64,000 bases of DNA from an uncultured Eubacteriales bacterium (lineage in GTDB: Bacteria > Bacillota > Clostridia > Christensenellales > CAG-314): assembly GCA_900544545.1 (NCBI GenBank), contig UQVY01000003.1, positions 62,001 through 126,000 of the forward strand, read 5' to 3'. Below the pieces are notes generated by a model. That model was not told the origin of the DNA. It saw only the letters and a program-made list of their open reading frames with translations, and did no database searches. The position numbers were made by a program, and so were the translations under genes. Below, piece by piece: positions 9,801 through 17,795 of this stretch; the stretch's first letter is position 1, and every line of letters begins with the position of its first letter.

Positions 9801-11247
9801 CAATAATAGAGAGGTTTTGCTTAAAGTCGAACATCTTGCGCAGTATTTCAAAAGCGGTCCCAGTTTCGAAACCAAGGCAGTAGACGACGTTAGCTTCGAG
9901 ATTTATAAAGGCGAAGTTTTCGGTCTCGTAGGCGAATCCGGATGCGGAAAAACCACCACCGGACGAACCATAATGAAGCTTTACGACGCAACCAAGGGTA
10001 ACGTCTATTTCAAGGGCGAAAGAATAGTCGCAGGACTGAGGAATTACAAGGAAAACATAGACGCGGCGAAAATCGACCTTGCAAAGTTCATTACCGAGCA
10101 TAAGGACGACACGGCTGCGATTTCCGCGGAAACCGAAAGAGTCAATGCCTATATCGCCGAGCAGAAAAAGGAAATGGAGCTTGCAAAGCACGACCATAAG
10201 TACTGCGACAAAGACCATTCCCGTAGGCTCGTGGCGGCTCTCGAAAAAGAAAAGGAAGAGAAGCTCGCCGAGGCTGCGAAGGGCGGCTATACCGCTAAAC
10301 TTATGAGGGATCTCGAAGCCGCTCATAAGGAAAAACTCGAAAAGGAAAACAGAAGATACGAGTCGGAAATGGCTTCCGTCAATCCGAATAAAGCTGCTAC
10401 GAGCCTCGTCGAAGAGCTTAAAGCGAAACACGAGGAAATCGTTCGCGTAGAAGAGCTGCATTTCAAAAAGAAAGCGGAAGAAATCAAGAACAACGATCCG
10501 AGCGTCCTCATTACGAAGGATTACGCGGACAAGATTCGTGTCGCTAAAAGAGAAAGACTCATCAACGAGATTCAGATGATCTTCCAGGATCCTATCGCTT
10601 CGCTCGACCCCCGTATGACCGTCCGCGACATCATCGCCGAAGGACTCATCATCAAAGGAATCAAGGATAAGAAGTATATCGACGAGCAGGTCTACGAATA
10701 TCTCGAAAAGGTCGGTCTCGTTCGCGAACACGCGGGACGTTATCCGCACGAATTCTCCGGCGGTCAGCGTCAGAGAATCGGTATCGCGAGAGCTATGATT
10801 ATGCGTCCCGAACTTATCATTGCGGACGAACCCATAAGCGCGCTCGATGTTTCCATTCAGGCTCAGGTCATCAACCTTCTTAACGACCTCAGAGAAGAAC
10901 TCGGTCTTACCATTCTTTTCATAGCTCACGACCTTTCGGTAGTCAAGTATTTCTCCGACAGAATCGGCGTTATGTACTACGGAAATATGGTTGAAATGGC
11001 GGATTCCGAAGAGCTTTTCGCTCACCCGATGCACCCGTACACGAAGTCGCTGCTTTCGGCGATTCCGCTTCCCGATCCCAACTACGAACGCAGAAGAGTC
11101 AGAGTTCCTTATAACGCCGTTCAGGCTCACGATTACAGATTCGATAAACCCTCCTTCAAAGAAATCGCTCCCGGCCATTGGGTTAAAGCCAACGACGCGG
11201 AATTCGAGAAGATGAAGAAGGAGTACGTCGAACAGAGCAAGAAATGA
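9793..11247 (+). CDS. oppF: Peptide ABC transporter ATPase, OppF type, with coiled-coil insertion
   Basis: A protein of about 484 residues against the usual 320-330. Walker A GESGCGKT (about 48-55) is followed by a highly charged, probably coiled-coil insert (about 85-250). Then come the Q-loop [18 protein letters not shown], signature FSGGQRQR, Walker [14 protein letters not shown] and H-loop IAHDLSVV. I chose ATG 9793 because AAGGAG at 9778-9783 is correctly spaced. A start at 9757 would overlap oppD by 44 bp with no better site. The insert lies before the Q-loop, unlike OppD where it lies after it. Confidence 0.9.
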   Translation: MDNNNREVLLKVEHLAQYFKSGPSFETKAVDDVSFEIYKGEVFGLVGESGCGKTTTGRTIMKLYDATKGNVYFKGERIVAGLRNYKENIDAAKIDLAKFITEHKDDTAAISAETERVNAYIAEQKKEMELAKHDHKYCDKDHSRRLVAALEKEKEEKLAEAAKGGYTAKLMRDLEAAHKEKLEKENRRYESEMASVNPNKAATSLVEELKAKHEEIVRVEELHFKKKAEEIKNNDPSVLITKDYADKIRVAKRERLINEIQMIFQDPIASLDPRMTVRDIIAEGLIIKGIKDKKYIDEQVYEYLEKVGLVREHAGRYPHEFSGGQRQRIGIARAMIMRPELIIADEPISALDVSIQAQVINLLNDLREELGLTILFIAHDLSVVKYFSDRIGVMYYGNMVEMADSEELFAHPMHPYTKSLLSAIPLPDPNYERRRVRVPYNAVQAHDYRFDKPSFKEIAPGHWVKANDAEFEKMKKEYVEQSKK

Positions 11248-11651
11248 GTACGCGGGACAAAGTCAGGAACTACCTGACGGTTTCCGGAATTGCGATTTTG
11301 TTCGTCGTCGTCGTGCTTTTCCTGAAGGAATCATTTTCCGCGGGACAGCCCGAACGGCTTGTGCGCGACCTTTGCGACGCATTCTTCATTTCCGCCGTGT
11401 TCATTGCCGGAGTAGGCGGGCTTTTTTGGGCGGCGAGCTTCGGAACGTTCGATATTTTCGGTTACAGCATAGGTCTTACCTTCGACGCGGCGTTTTCCTT
11501 CAAGAAGAATTGGAAGAAGAAGGAAGATTTCTACGAATACAAGGTTCGCAAAGGCGCAAAAAGAGCAGAGTACAGACATTTGCTAATCATCGGCGGAGTA
11601 ATGTTAGTGATCGCGATGTACGCTTTGTTAATGTACAGCCTGATGTTTTAA
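11244..11651 (+). CDS. DUF3899-type small membrane protein
   Basis: A 135-residue protein with three predicted membrane helices (about 13-28, 47-68 and 113-133). The pattern [15 protein letters not shown] matches DUF3899 proteins. The middle soluble stretch is Lys-rich ([15 protein letters not shown]). Start overlaps the oppF stop in an ATGA, so it belongs to the transporter operon. Function is unknown; position suggests an accessory of the peptide transporter, but that is inference. Confidence 0.75.
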   Translation: MSTRDKVRNYLTVSGIAILFVVVVLFLKESFSAGQPERLVRDLCDAFFISAVFIAGVGGLFWAASFGTFDIFGYSIGLTFDAAFSFKKNWKKKEDFYEYKVRKGAKRAEYRHLLIIGGVMLVIAMYALLMYSLMF

Positions 11652-11661
11652 AAGTATTTCG

Positions 11662-11695
11662 GATACGTCGCCCTCGTCGGCGGCGTATCTTTCGC
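11662..11695 (+). terminator. Probable terminator of the opp operon
   Basis: GATACGTCGCC at 11662-11672 pairs with GGCGGCGTATC ending at about 11689 (11 bp with one G-U). It is followed by a short, interrupted T-rich tail. Confidence 0.55.
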
Positions 11696-11699
11696 CCGT

Positions 11700-12330
11700 T
11701 TTATCGAACATATATTCAATTTAAATTTCACCTGAAAATCCGGATTTTTCGGGATTTTCGGAAGGCTTTTCGGGATTATCCGCGGAGGGCGTTAAAATTG
11801 AACGTCCGAGTGAATCATTTAGCTATATCGGCATAATCACGAAGTCGGAAAGGACGCGGGGCGAAAATCCGCGCAAAAAATCCGAGCGGAAACGACGAAT
11901 CGGGCGGGAAAATTCTTCAAAATTGCGCAAAAATCGACTTGCAACAGGGACGGAGTTTGTTGCAAAGGAGGCTTTTCGCGGGAATTTTGCGGAAAAACGT
12001 CCGAAAAAGTCCCGCTTACGATGAATTTCAGGGCGAAAAAGCCCGAAGAGCAGGGATTATCCGCGCGAAGAAGCGAATTCCGCCGAAAAACTCTTCCGAA
12101 CGCCAAATCGAGGCTAAACTACAAGATATTCAAAATTACTACTAAATTTTAAACGAATATAAAAAATGCTGAATATTTTGCCGAAAAATCGCCGAAATCG
12201 CCAATATCGTTATAAATATATCGATAAAACCGTATCTTTGCAACGGTGACGGTCGATTTAACAACGCTTTATCTGAGGAAAAATTTTTGCAAAAAAACCT
12301 CAAATTGTTTGAAAATCCGACAGTTTTGAT
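11700..12330. other. Gene-free AT-rich region before dusB
   Basis: About 630 bp without a credible gene. One clear structure is an inverted repeat, TTGCAACA at 11939-11946 and TGTTGCAA at 11958-11965. The rest is AT-rich with scattered short open frames lacking ribosome-binding sites. Confidence 0.45.
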
Positions 12331-12359
12331 TTGACAACGAAACGATGTTATGTTAAAAT
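12331..12359 (+). promoter_or_regulatory. Near-consensus promoter of dusB
   Basis: TTGACA at 12331-12336, 17-bp spacer, TAAAAT at 12354-12359. The -10 box ends 7 bases before the A of the ATG at 12366, so transcription is predicted to begin at the start codon itself. Confidence 0.8.
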
Positions 12360-12365
12360 CAATCG

Positions 12366-13295
12366 ATGAAAAAGCAAGAGATACGAAGGGGCGCACTGAT
12401 GCTTGCGCCGATGGCGGGGTACACCGACGTCGGATTCAGGGCTTTGTGCGCGAAATACGGCGCGGATATCACCGTAACCGAAATGGTTTCGTCCAAGGCT
12501 CTGGTTTACGAAAATCGCGTGACGCTCGACCTGCTCAGGACCTCCGATTCCGAGGCGTTCAGGTGCGTTCAGCTTTTCGGCCACGAGCCGGAGGTTATGC
12601 GCGCGGCGGCGGAAAAGGCCGAAATCGGGAAATTCGACGCGATCGACGTAAATATGGGCTGCCCGATGCCCAAGATTTTCGGTAACGGCGACGGCTGTGC
12701 GCTTATGGAGAACCCTTCTCTTGCCGCGAAGATCGTACGGGCGGTTAGGGACGCCTCCCGAAAGCCGGTTACGGTAAAGTTCAGGCTCGGAATCGACGCG
12801 GCTTCGATCAACGCGGTTGATTTCGCGAAGGTTTGCGCCGACGCCGGAGCGGACGCGCTGACGGTACACGGAAGGACGCGCGAGCAGTATTATTCGGGCG
12901 AAGCCGACAGGAATGAAATCGAAAAGGTCTGCCGTGCGGTAAAGATTCCGGTTTTCGGCAACGGCGACGTCAGGACGAAATCGGACGTCGAGGATTATCT
13001 CGGAAGGGGCTGTTTCGGAGTAGCCGTAGGCAGAGCCGCTCAGGGAAGGCCGTGGATTTTCGCCGAGCTTAAAGGAGAGAATCCGAAGGTCGATCTTTAC
13101 GGGGACATTCTTTTTCATATCGAAACGATGGGATACCTTCCCGAACGCGTGGTCGTCTGCGAGATGAAGAAGCATATTGCGGCTTATCTCAAGGGGATAA
13201 GAGGTTACAGGCAGGTCGTCGCGAAGGTCTGTACGACAAAGAGCCTTGCGGAAATGAAAAGTATAGCGGAAGAGTTTTTGCGTGACGGGGAATAG
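12366..13295 (+). CDS. dusB: tRNA-dihydrouridine synthase (DusB type)
   Basis: A flavoenzyme that reduces uridines in tRNA to dihydrouridine. The 309-residue protein opens with LAPMAGYTD (about 13-21). It carries the Dus signature NMGCPMPKIFGNGDGCALM (about 97-115) with the catalytic Cys, TVKFRLGID, LTVHGRTREQ and FGNGDV, then VAVGRAAQGRPWIF for FMN phosphate binding. Two starts are possible. ATG 12366 coincides with the predicted transcript start (leaderless). ATG 12399 has GAAGGGG 8 bases upstream and would begin at MLAPMAGY, cutting 11 residues. Likely first gene of a transcript including the HAD gene. Confidence 0.93.
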   Translation: MKKQEIRRGALMLAPMAGYTDVGFRALCAKYGADITVTEMVSSKALVYENRVTLDLLRTSDSEAFRCVQLFGHEPEVMRAAAEKAEIGKFDAIDVNMGCPMPKIFGNGDGCALMENPSLAAKIVRAVRDASRKPVTVKFRLGIDAASINAVDFAKVCADAGADALTVHGRTREQYYSGEADRNEIEKVCRAVKIPVFGNGDVRTKSDVEDYLGRGCFGVAVGRAAQGRPWIFAELKGENPKVDLYGDILFHIETMGYLPERVVVCEMKKHIAAYLKGIRGYRQVVAKVCTTKSLAEMKSIAEEFLRDGE

Positions 13296-13342
13296 CTTCG
13301 GTCGGGCTTGCCGAAACTAAATCCGAGGATTAAGGATTGATT

Positions 13343-14131
13343 ATGAAAGGGAAACTTGACGGCGTAAAGCTTTTTTTACTGGATATGGACGGGACGGTCT
13401 ATCTCGGAGGGAAACTTCTTCCGGGTGCGGCCGAAACTCTTGCGGCGATAAGGGAAAGCGGAAGAAAGCTCTGTTTTCTCACCAATAACAGCAGTAAAAG
13501 CCGCGAGGACTATCTCGGGAAGCTTGCATCGATGGGGATTCCGGCGGGAAGGGACGAGATTTTCTCCTCGTCCGACGCGACCGTAAGTTACCTGAAGAAG
13601 AATTTCGGCGGAAAGTCGGTTTATCTTCTCGGAACGGAGAGCCTGCGGAAGGAATTTTCCGATTCGGGGATAACGCTTGCCGACGAAGCGGATATAGTCG
13701 TCGTCGGATACGACACCGAGCTGACCTATAAAAAGCTCGTCGGAGCCACGAATCTGCTTAACGAAGGAGCTTTCTATATCTGTACGCACGCCGACGCGAA
13801 TTGTCCCGCCGAGCCGCATTACGTGCCGGACGTCGGAAGTTTTATCGAAATGATAGCGAGGAGTACGGGGCGTCGTCCCGACGTAATCTGCGGGAAGCCC
13901 TTTAAGCCTATGTGCGACGCGGTTACGGAGAGGTTCGGACTTTCTCCCGACGAGATAGCTATGGTGGGCGACAGGCTTTCCACGGATATAGCCTTCGGGA
14001 ACGCCGGCGGCTTCGTATCGGTTCTGGTTTTCAGCGGAGAAACCACTTCCGAGGCTTACGAAAAGTCCGATATCCGCGCGGACGTTTGTATGGAGGGGAT
14101 ATACGGTCTTCTCGATTACGTCCGGAAATAA
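13343..14131 (+). CDS. HAD-IIA family phosphatase (NagD-like)
   Basis: A haloacid-dehalogenase fold hydrolase of about 262 residues. Motif I is LLDMDGTVYLG (nucleophile Asp and general acid Asp), motif II FLTNNSSKSRE, with the Lys of motif III in the GKPF region and motif IV VGDRLSTDI. The cap segment between motifs II and III is of the C2/IIA type, as in NagD, AraL and p-nitrophenyl phosphatases. Likely substrates are small sugar or nucleotide phosphates; none can be named from sequence. ATG 13343 follows AAGGAT. The frame could also be read from a TTG at 13337. Confidence 0.88.
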   Translation: MKGKLDGVKLFLLDMDGTVYLGGKLLPGAAETLAAIRESGRKLCFLTNNSSKSREDYLGKLASMGIPAGRDEIFSSSDATVSYLKKNFGGKSVYLLGTESLRKEFSDSGITLADEADIVVVGYDTELTYKKLVGATNLLNEGAFYICTHADANCPAEPHYVPDVGSFIEMIARSTGRRPDVICGKPFKPMCDAVTERFGLSPDEIAMVGDRLSTDIAFGNAGGFVSVLVFSGETTSEAYEKSDIRADVCMEGIYGLLDYVRK

Positions 14132-14144
14132 CGAGTTTAAAATA

Positions 14145-14167
14145 CCGACTGTCGGGCAGACGGTCGG
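14145..14167 (+). other. Hairpin just upstream of the MaoC ribosome-binding site
   Basis: CCGACTGTC pairs with GACGGTCGG around a 5-base loop (9 bp, one G-U) and ends a few bases before AAGGAG. No T-run follows. It may mark an RNA-processing boundary between the HAD gene and the butyrate-type genes. Confidence 0.4.
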
Positions 14168-14183
14168 ATAAAGGAGATAGAAA

Positions 14184-14591
14184 ATGAAATTTGAAGATCT
14201 TTACATCGGTCAGAAGGCGTCTTTGCAGAAGACTTTTACCGACGCTGACGTAAAACTGTTTGCCGGTATCAGCACCGACGTCAACCCGCTGCACATCAGC
14301 GACGAATTCGCGAAGAATTCTATTTTCGGAAAGAGAGTAGTTCACGGAATGCTTTCCGCGAGCCTGATTTCCGCCGTTCTTGCAAACGTGCTTCCCGGAC
14401 CGGGAACGATTTATCTCGGACAGGAGCTTAAGTTCACGGCTCCCGTTTATCTGGGTGACGACGTAAAGGCCGAACTTACGGTTATCGAGATCAGAGAAGA
14501 CAAGCATATCGTAAAGCTTCAGAGCAACTGCTACAATCAGGACGGCAAGATGGTAATAGAGGGTGTTTCCACCGTTAAATTCAACGGCTGA
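14184..14591 (+). CDS. MaoC-family enoyl-CoA hydratase
   Basis: A 135-residue hot-dog fold protein with the (R)-hydratase motif. The sequence DADVKLFAGISTDVNPLHISDEFA (about 20-43) contains the catalytic Asp and His pair of PhaJ/MaoC hydratases. VVHGMLSASLISAVL follows. The family adds water to 2-enoyl-CoA to give 3-hydroxyacyl-CoA, or the reverse. Directly before acyl-CoA dehydrogenase and EtfBA it plausibly supplies crotonyl-CoA in a butyrate or related reductive route. The strong ribosome-binding site AAGGAGAT precedes the ATG. Confidence 0.9.
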   Translation: MKFEDLYIGQKASLQKTFTDADVKLFAGISTDVNPLHISDEFAKNSIFGKRVVHGMLSASLISAVLANVLPGPGTIYLGQELKFTAPVYLGDDVKAELTVIEIREDKHIVKLQSNCYNQDGKMVIEGVSTVKFNG

Positions 14592-14615
14592 TTACCTCGG
14601 GAGTAAGGAAAAGGT

Positions 14616-15761
14616 ATGGAAAAAAGCTATAAATACGAATTGTTTACCAAAATGATAAGGGATTTCACCGAAAACGAAATCAAACCCAACGCCGCGGAAG
14701 TGGACGAAACCGAGCATTTCCCTTACGATAACGTAAAGAAGATGGCTGAGGCTGGGCTTTTCGGAATAATCATTCCCAAGGAATACGGCGGATTCGGCGG
14801 CGACTACAAGATGTACATTCAGGCTGTCGAAGAACTCAGTAAAGCCTGCGCTACGACGGGCGTTATCCTTTCCGCGCATACGAGTCTTTGCTGCGCGCCG
14901 ATAATCGAATACGGCACGGAAGAGCAGAAGAAGAAATATCTTCCGAAGCTTGCGAGCGGAGAATGGCTGGGCGCGTTCGGTCTTACCGAACCCAACGCCG
15001 GTACCGACGCGAACAACCAGACGACTACGGCTACTCTTACGGAGAGCGGAGACGGTTATATCCTCAACGGAAGCAAGATATTCATCACGAACGCGGGCGT
15101 TGCGGATCTTTATATGGTTATCGCCGTTACGGGCAGGAATCCCAAGGGCGTCGAATGCGCGGCGTTTCTCGTAGAGAAGAGCTTCCCGGGATTCTCCTTC
15201 GGAAAGAAAGAGAAGAAGATGGGTATAAGAGGCTCCTCCACGTGCGAACTTATCTTCGAAGACTGTTTCGTCCCCAAGGAGAACGTTCTCGGTAAGGTCG
15301 GCGAAGGCGTCAAGCTTGCGCTCAAGACTCTCGACGGCGGAAGAATCGGTATTTCCGCGCAGGCTCTCGGAATCGCGGAGGGCGCGCTTACCGAAACCAT
15401 CAATTACACCAGAGAAAGAAAGCAGTTCGGCAAACCCATTTCGGCTTTCCAGAATACTCAGTTCAGAATTGCGGATCTCGCGACAAAGATCGAAGCCGCA
15501 AGAGGACTCGTCGATCAGGCTGTCATAGCCAAGCAGAACAAAGCCAAGGACGTTTCGGTAAAGGCTGCTATGGCTAAGCTTTTCGCGGCTGAAACGGCGA
15601 TGGAGGTTACTACCGTTGCGGTACAGCTTCACGGCGGTTACGGTTATACGAGAGAATATCCCGTTGAAAGAATGATGCGCGACGCGAAGATCACCGAGAT
15701 CTACGAAGGAACGAGCGAAGTCCAGAGAATGGTTATCTCGGGCGCGCTTTTGAGGAAATAA
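14616..15761 (+). CDS. bcd: Short-chain acyl-CoA (butyryl-CoA) dehydrogenase
   Basis: A 381-residue flavoprotein of standard length for the family. Residues AFGLTEPNAGTDANN (about 123-137) and IFITNAGVADLYMVIA form the FAD/substrate site. The C-terminal stretch QLHGGYGYTREYPVERMMRDAKITEIYEGTSE, at about 335-368, contains the catalytic Glu in YEGT. In Clostridia the enzyme reduces crotonyl-CoA to butyryl-CoA in complex with Etf, with electron bifurcation to ferredoxin. The immediately following etfB and etfA support that role. Substrate chain length is inferred from context. Confidence 0.94.
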   Translation: MEKSYKYELFTKMIRDFTENEIKPNAAEVDETEHFPYDNVKKMAEAGLFGIIIPKEYGGFGGDYKMYIQAVEELSKACATTGVILSAHTSLCCAPIIEYGTEEQKKKYLPKLASGEWLGAFGLTEPNAGTDANNQTTTATLTESGDGYILNGSKIFITNAGVADLYMVIAVTGRNPKGVECAAFLVEKSFPGFSFGKKEKKMGIRGSSTCELIFEDCFVPKENVLGKVGEGVKLALKTLDGGRIGISAQALGIAEGALTETINYTRERKQFGKPISAFQNTQFRIADLATKIEAARGLVDQAVIAKQNKAKDVSVKAAMAKLFAAETAMEVTTVAVQLHGGYGYTREYPVERMMRDAKITEIYEGTSEVQRMVISGALLRK

Positions 15762-15777
15762 ACGGGGGAGGCACTTT

Positions 15778-16563
15778 ATGAATATAGTCGTTTGTATGAA
15801 ACAGGTTCCGAACACCACGGAAATTAAAATAGATCCCGTCACCAACACTCTCAAGAGGGACGGCGTCGAGAGCATAATAAATCCCGACGACAGAACGGCG
15901 CTCGAAGCCGCTCTCGTTATGAAGGATAATTACGGCGCGAAGGTAAGCGTCGTATGTATGGGACCGCAGCAGGCGGAGATAGCTCTTCGCGAAGCGCTTG
16001 CTATGGGTGCGGACGAAGCTTATCTCGTAACGGACAGAGCTTTTGCGGGAAGCGATACGATAGCTACGAGCTGCATCATAGCTCAGGCGATAGGTTATAT
16101 CGGATACGACGTGATATTCGCGGGAAGACAGGCAATCGACGGCGATACCGCACAGGTCGGTCCTCAGATAGCGGAGCATCTTCATCTTCCGCAGGTAACC
16201 TACGTTTCCGATCTCGAATACGTGAGAGAAGAAAACGCTTTCATAGCGACGAGGCGTTTCGAAGACAGATATCAGAAGCTTAAAGTAAAAGGCAAGGCTC
16301 TCTTTACGGTTCTTTCCACTATGGCTAAGCCGAGATATATGTCGGTTGCGGGAATAATCGATCAGGACGAAAAAGAGATTCACGTTCTTACTTTCGAAGA
16401 TCTCAAGCCCGAGAAATCGAGAATAGGTCTCGAAGGTTCTCCCACAAAGGTAAAGGCAACCTTCAACAAGCAGTACGACAGCAAGAGAAACGTACTCGAA
16501 ATGACTCCCGATCAGGCTGCCGTTGCAGTTGCGGACATTCTTGCCGAAAAGCATATTATATAG
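15778..16563 (+). CDS. etfB: Electron transfer flavoprotein beta subunit
   Basis: The 261-residue small Etf subunit opens with MNIVVCMKQVPNTTEIKIDP. It carries ADEAYLVTDRAFAGSDTIATS, GRQAIDGDTAQVGPQIAEHL and ATRRFEDRYQKLKVK, the usual nucleotide-binding landmarks. With EtfA and Bcd it would form a bifurcating complex that takes electrons from NADH and passes them to crotonyl-CoA and ferredoxin. Spacing to bcd is 16 bp with GGGGGAGG upstream, consistent with one operon. Confidence 0.95.
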   Translation: MNIVVCMKQVPNTTEIKIDPVTNTLKRDGVESIINPDDRTALEAALVMKDNYGAKVSVVCMGPQQAEIALREALAMGADEAYLVTDRAFAGSDTIATSCIIAQAIGYIGYDVIFAGRQAIDGDTAQVGPQIAEHLHLPQVTYVSDLEYVREENAFIATRRFEDRYQKLKVKGKALFTVLSTMAKPRYMSVAGIIDQDEKEIHVLTFEDLKPEKSRIGLEGSPTKVKATFNKQYDSKRNVLEMTPDQAAVAVADILAEKHII

Positions 16564-16583
16564 CAGGGGAGGACGGTTGTTTT

Positions 16584-17570
16584 ATGAGTAAAGGAATATA
16601 TGTATATTGCGAACAGAGAGACGGCGAGATCAAGAACGTTTCTTACGAGCTTTTGGGAGCGGCAAACGCCCTTAAAGCCTCCAACGGACAGGAAATCACG
16701 GCTATTCTCTGCGGATACGGAATCAGGGACAAGGCTCAGAGCCTTATCGAATACGGCGCGGACAGAGTTATTGTAGCGGACTACGAATGTCTCGCGCATT
16801 ATATAACCGAGCCTTACGCGCAGGTAGTAGCTTATGTAATCAAGGAATACGATCCCAACATTCTGCTTTATCCCGCTACGAGCATCGGAAGGGATCTTGC
16901 TCCGAGAATTTCGGCGAGAGTCAACACCGGTCTTACCGCGGACTGCACCAAGCTCGAATCGGACGAAGAAGGCAATCTCTTTATGACTCGTCCGGCGTTC
17001 GGCGGAAACCTTTTCGCGACCATTATCTGTCCGGACCATCGTCCGCAGATGTCCACGGTACGTCCCGGCGTTATGCAGAAGCTTACGCCCGATGCGGGAA
17101 GAAAGGGTGAGATAATCTCCGTCGACGTCCCCTTCGACACGGGACTTTTCTCGGTCGAGCTTCTCGAAGAGGTCAGGGACGTAGTCGAAAACGACAATAT
17201 CGAGGACGCGAAGGTACTCGTTTCGGTCGGCAGAGGAATGAAGAAGTACAAGGACCTCGCAGCCGAACTTGCCGCACTTCTCAAAGGCACGGTTTCCTGC
17301 AGCAGAGCGGTCGTGGACGAAGGAATTCTTCCGCAGAGCAAGCAGGTAGGTCAGACGGGTAAGACCGTAAGGCCGGAGCTTTATATGGCTTTGGGAATAA
17401 GCGGAGCCGTCCAGCACCTTGCGGGTATGGAAAACAGCGATTACGTGGTAGCCGTCAACAAAGACAAGGGCGCGAACATTATGAGCGTTGCCCAGACGGG
17501 CGTGTGCTGCGACGCGAAGGCTTTCTGCGAATCTCTCATCAAAGAGATAAAGGCGAGAAAAGCTCAATAA
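16584..17570 (+). CDS. etfA: Electron transfer flavoprotein alpha subunit
   Basis: The 328-residue large Etf subunit. The C-terminal FAD domain shows VGQTGKTVRPELYMALGISG followed by AVQHLAGMENSDYVVAVNKD, at about 253-295. The N-terminal Rossmann-like part has ILLYPATSIGRDLAPRISAR. It pairs with EtfB as electron partner of the acyl-CoA dehydrogenase. The gene ends the operon, with a terminator 30 bp downstream. No thiolase or hydroxybutyryl-CoA dehydrogenase is in the window. Confidence 0.95.
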   Translation: MSKGIYVYCEQRDGEIKNVSYELLGAANALKASNGQEITAILCGYGIRDKAQSLIEYGADRVIVADYECLAHYITEPYAQVVAYVIKEYDPNILLYPATSIGRDLAPRISARVNTGLTADCTKLESDEEGNLFMTRPAFGGNLFATIICPDHRPQMSTVRPGVMQKLTPDAGRKGEIISVDVPFDTGLFSVELLEEVRDVVENDNIEDAKVLVSVGRGMKKYKDLAAELAALLKGTVSCSRAVVDEGILPQSKQVGQTGKTVRPELYMALGISGAVQHLAGMENSDYVVAVNKDKGANIMSVAQTGVCCDAKAFCESLIKEIKARKAQ

Positions 17571-17599
17571 TCACGCAGACTTACGGCTTTACGCCGATT

Positions 17600-17634
17600 A
17601 CCGGAGAGACGGGCATCGTTTCTCCGGTTTTTTT
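17600..17634 (+). terminator. Terminator of the bcd-etf operon
   Basis: ACCGGAGA at 17600-17607 pairs with TCTCCGGT at 17621-17628 and is followed by a run of T. Confidence 0.85.
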
Positions 17635-17688
17635 GAACGAGTCTTCGGGAGCGTATACGGGGCGGGTTTTTTCGTTCGTTTGAATAAC

Positions 17689-17762
17689 TTAACGCGTTAA
17701 AAGATTACTCTCGGAGATAATGCCGGTTTTTGCTTGCAAAAAGAGCAGAAATATGTTACCAT
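17689..17762 (+). promoter_or_regulatory. Palindrome and probable promoter before the decarboxylase operon
   Basis: A perfect 12-bp palindrome TTAACGCGTTAA at 17689-17700 lies 34 bp upstream of a likely promoter. That promoter has TTGCAA at 17734-17739, a 17-bp spacer and an extended -10, TG-T-TACCAT, with TACCAT at 17757-17762. The palindrome could be an operator for a transcription factor; no regulator is identified. Confidence 0.45.
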
Positions 17763-17795
17763 TGATCCGATTTTCGATTTTTTGGAGGAATCAGA

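Noticed and set aside
5871..11178. Long minus-strand frames (551, 753 and 462 codons) opposite oppC, oppD and oppF
   Set aside because: Same codon-bias effect. The + strand frames carry complete permease and ATPase motifs.
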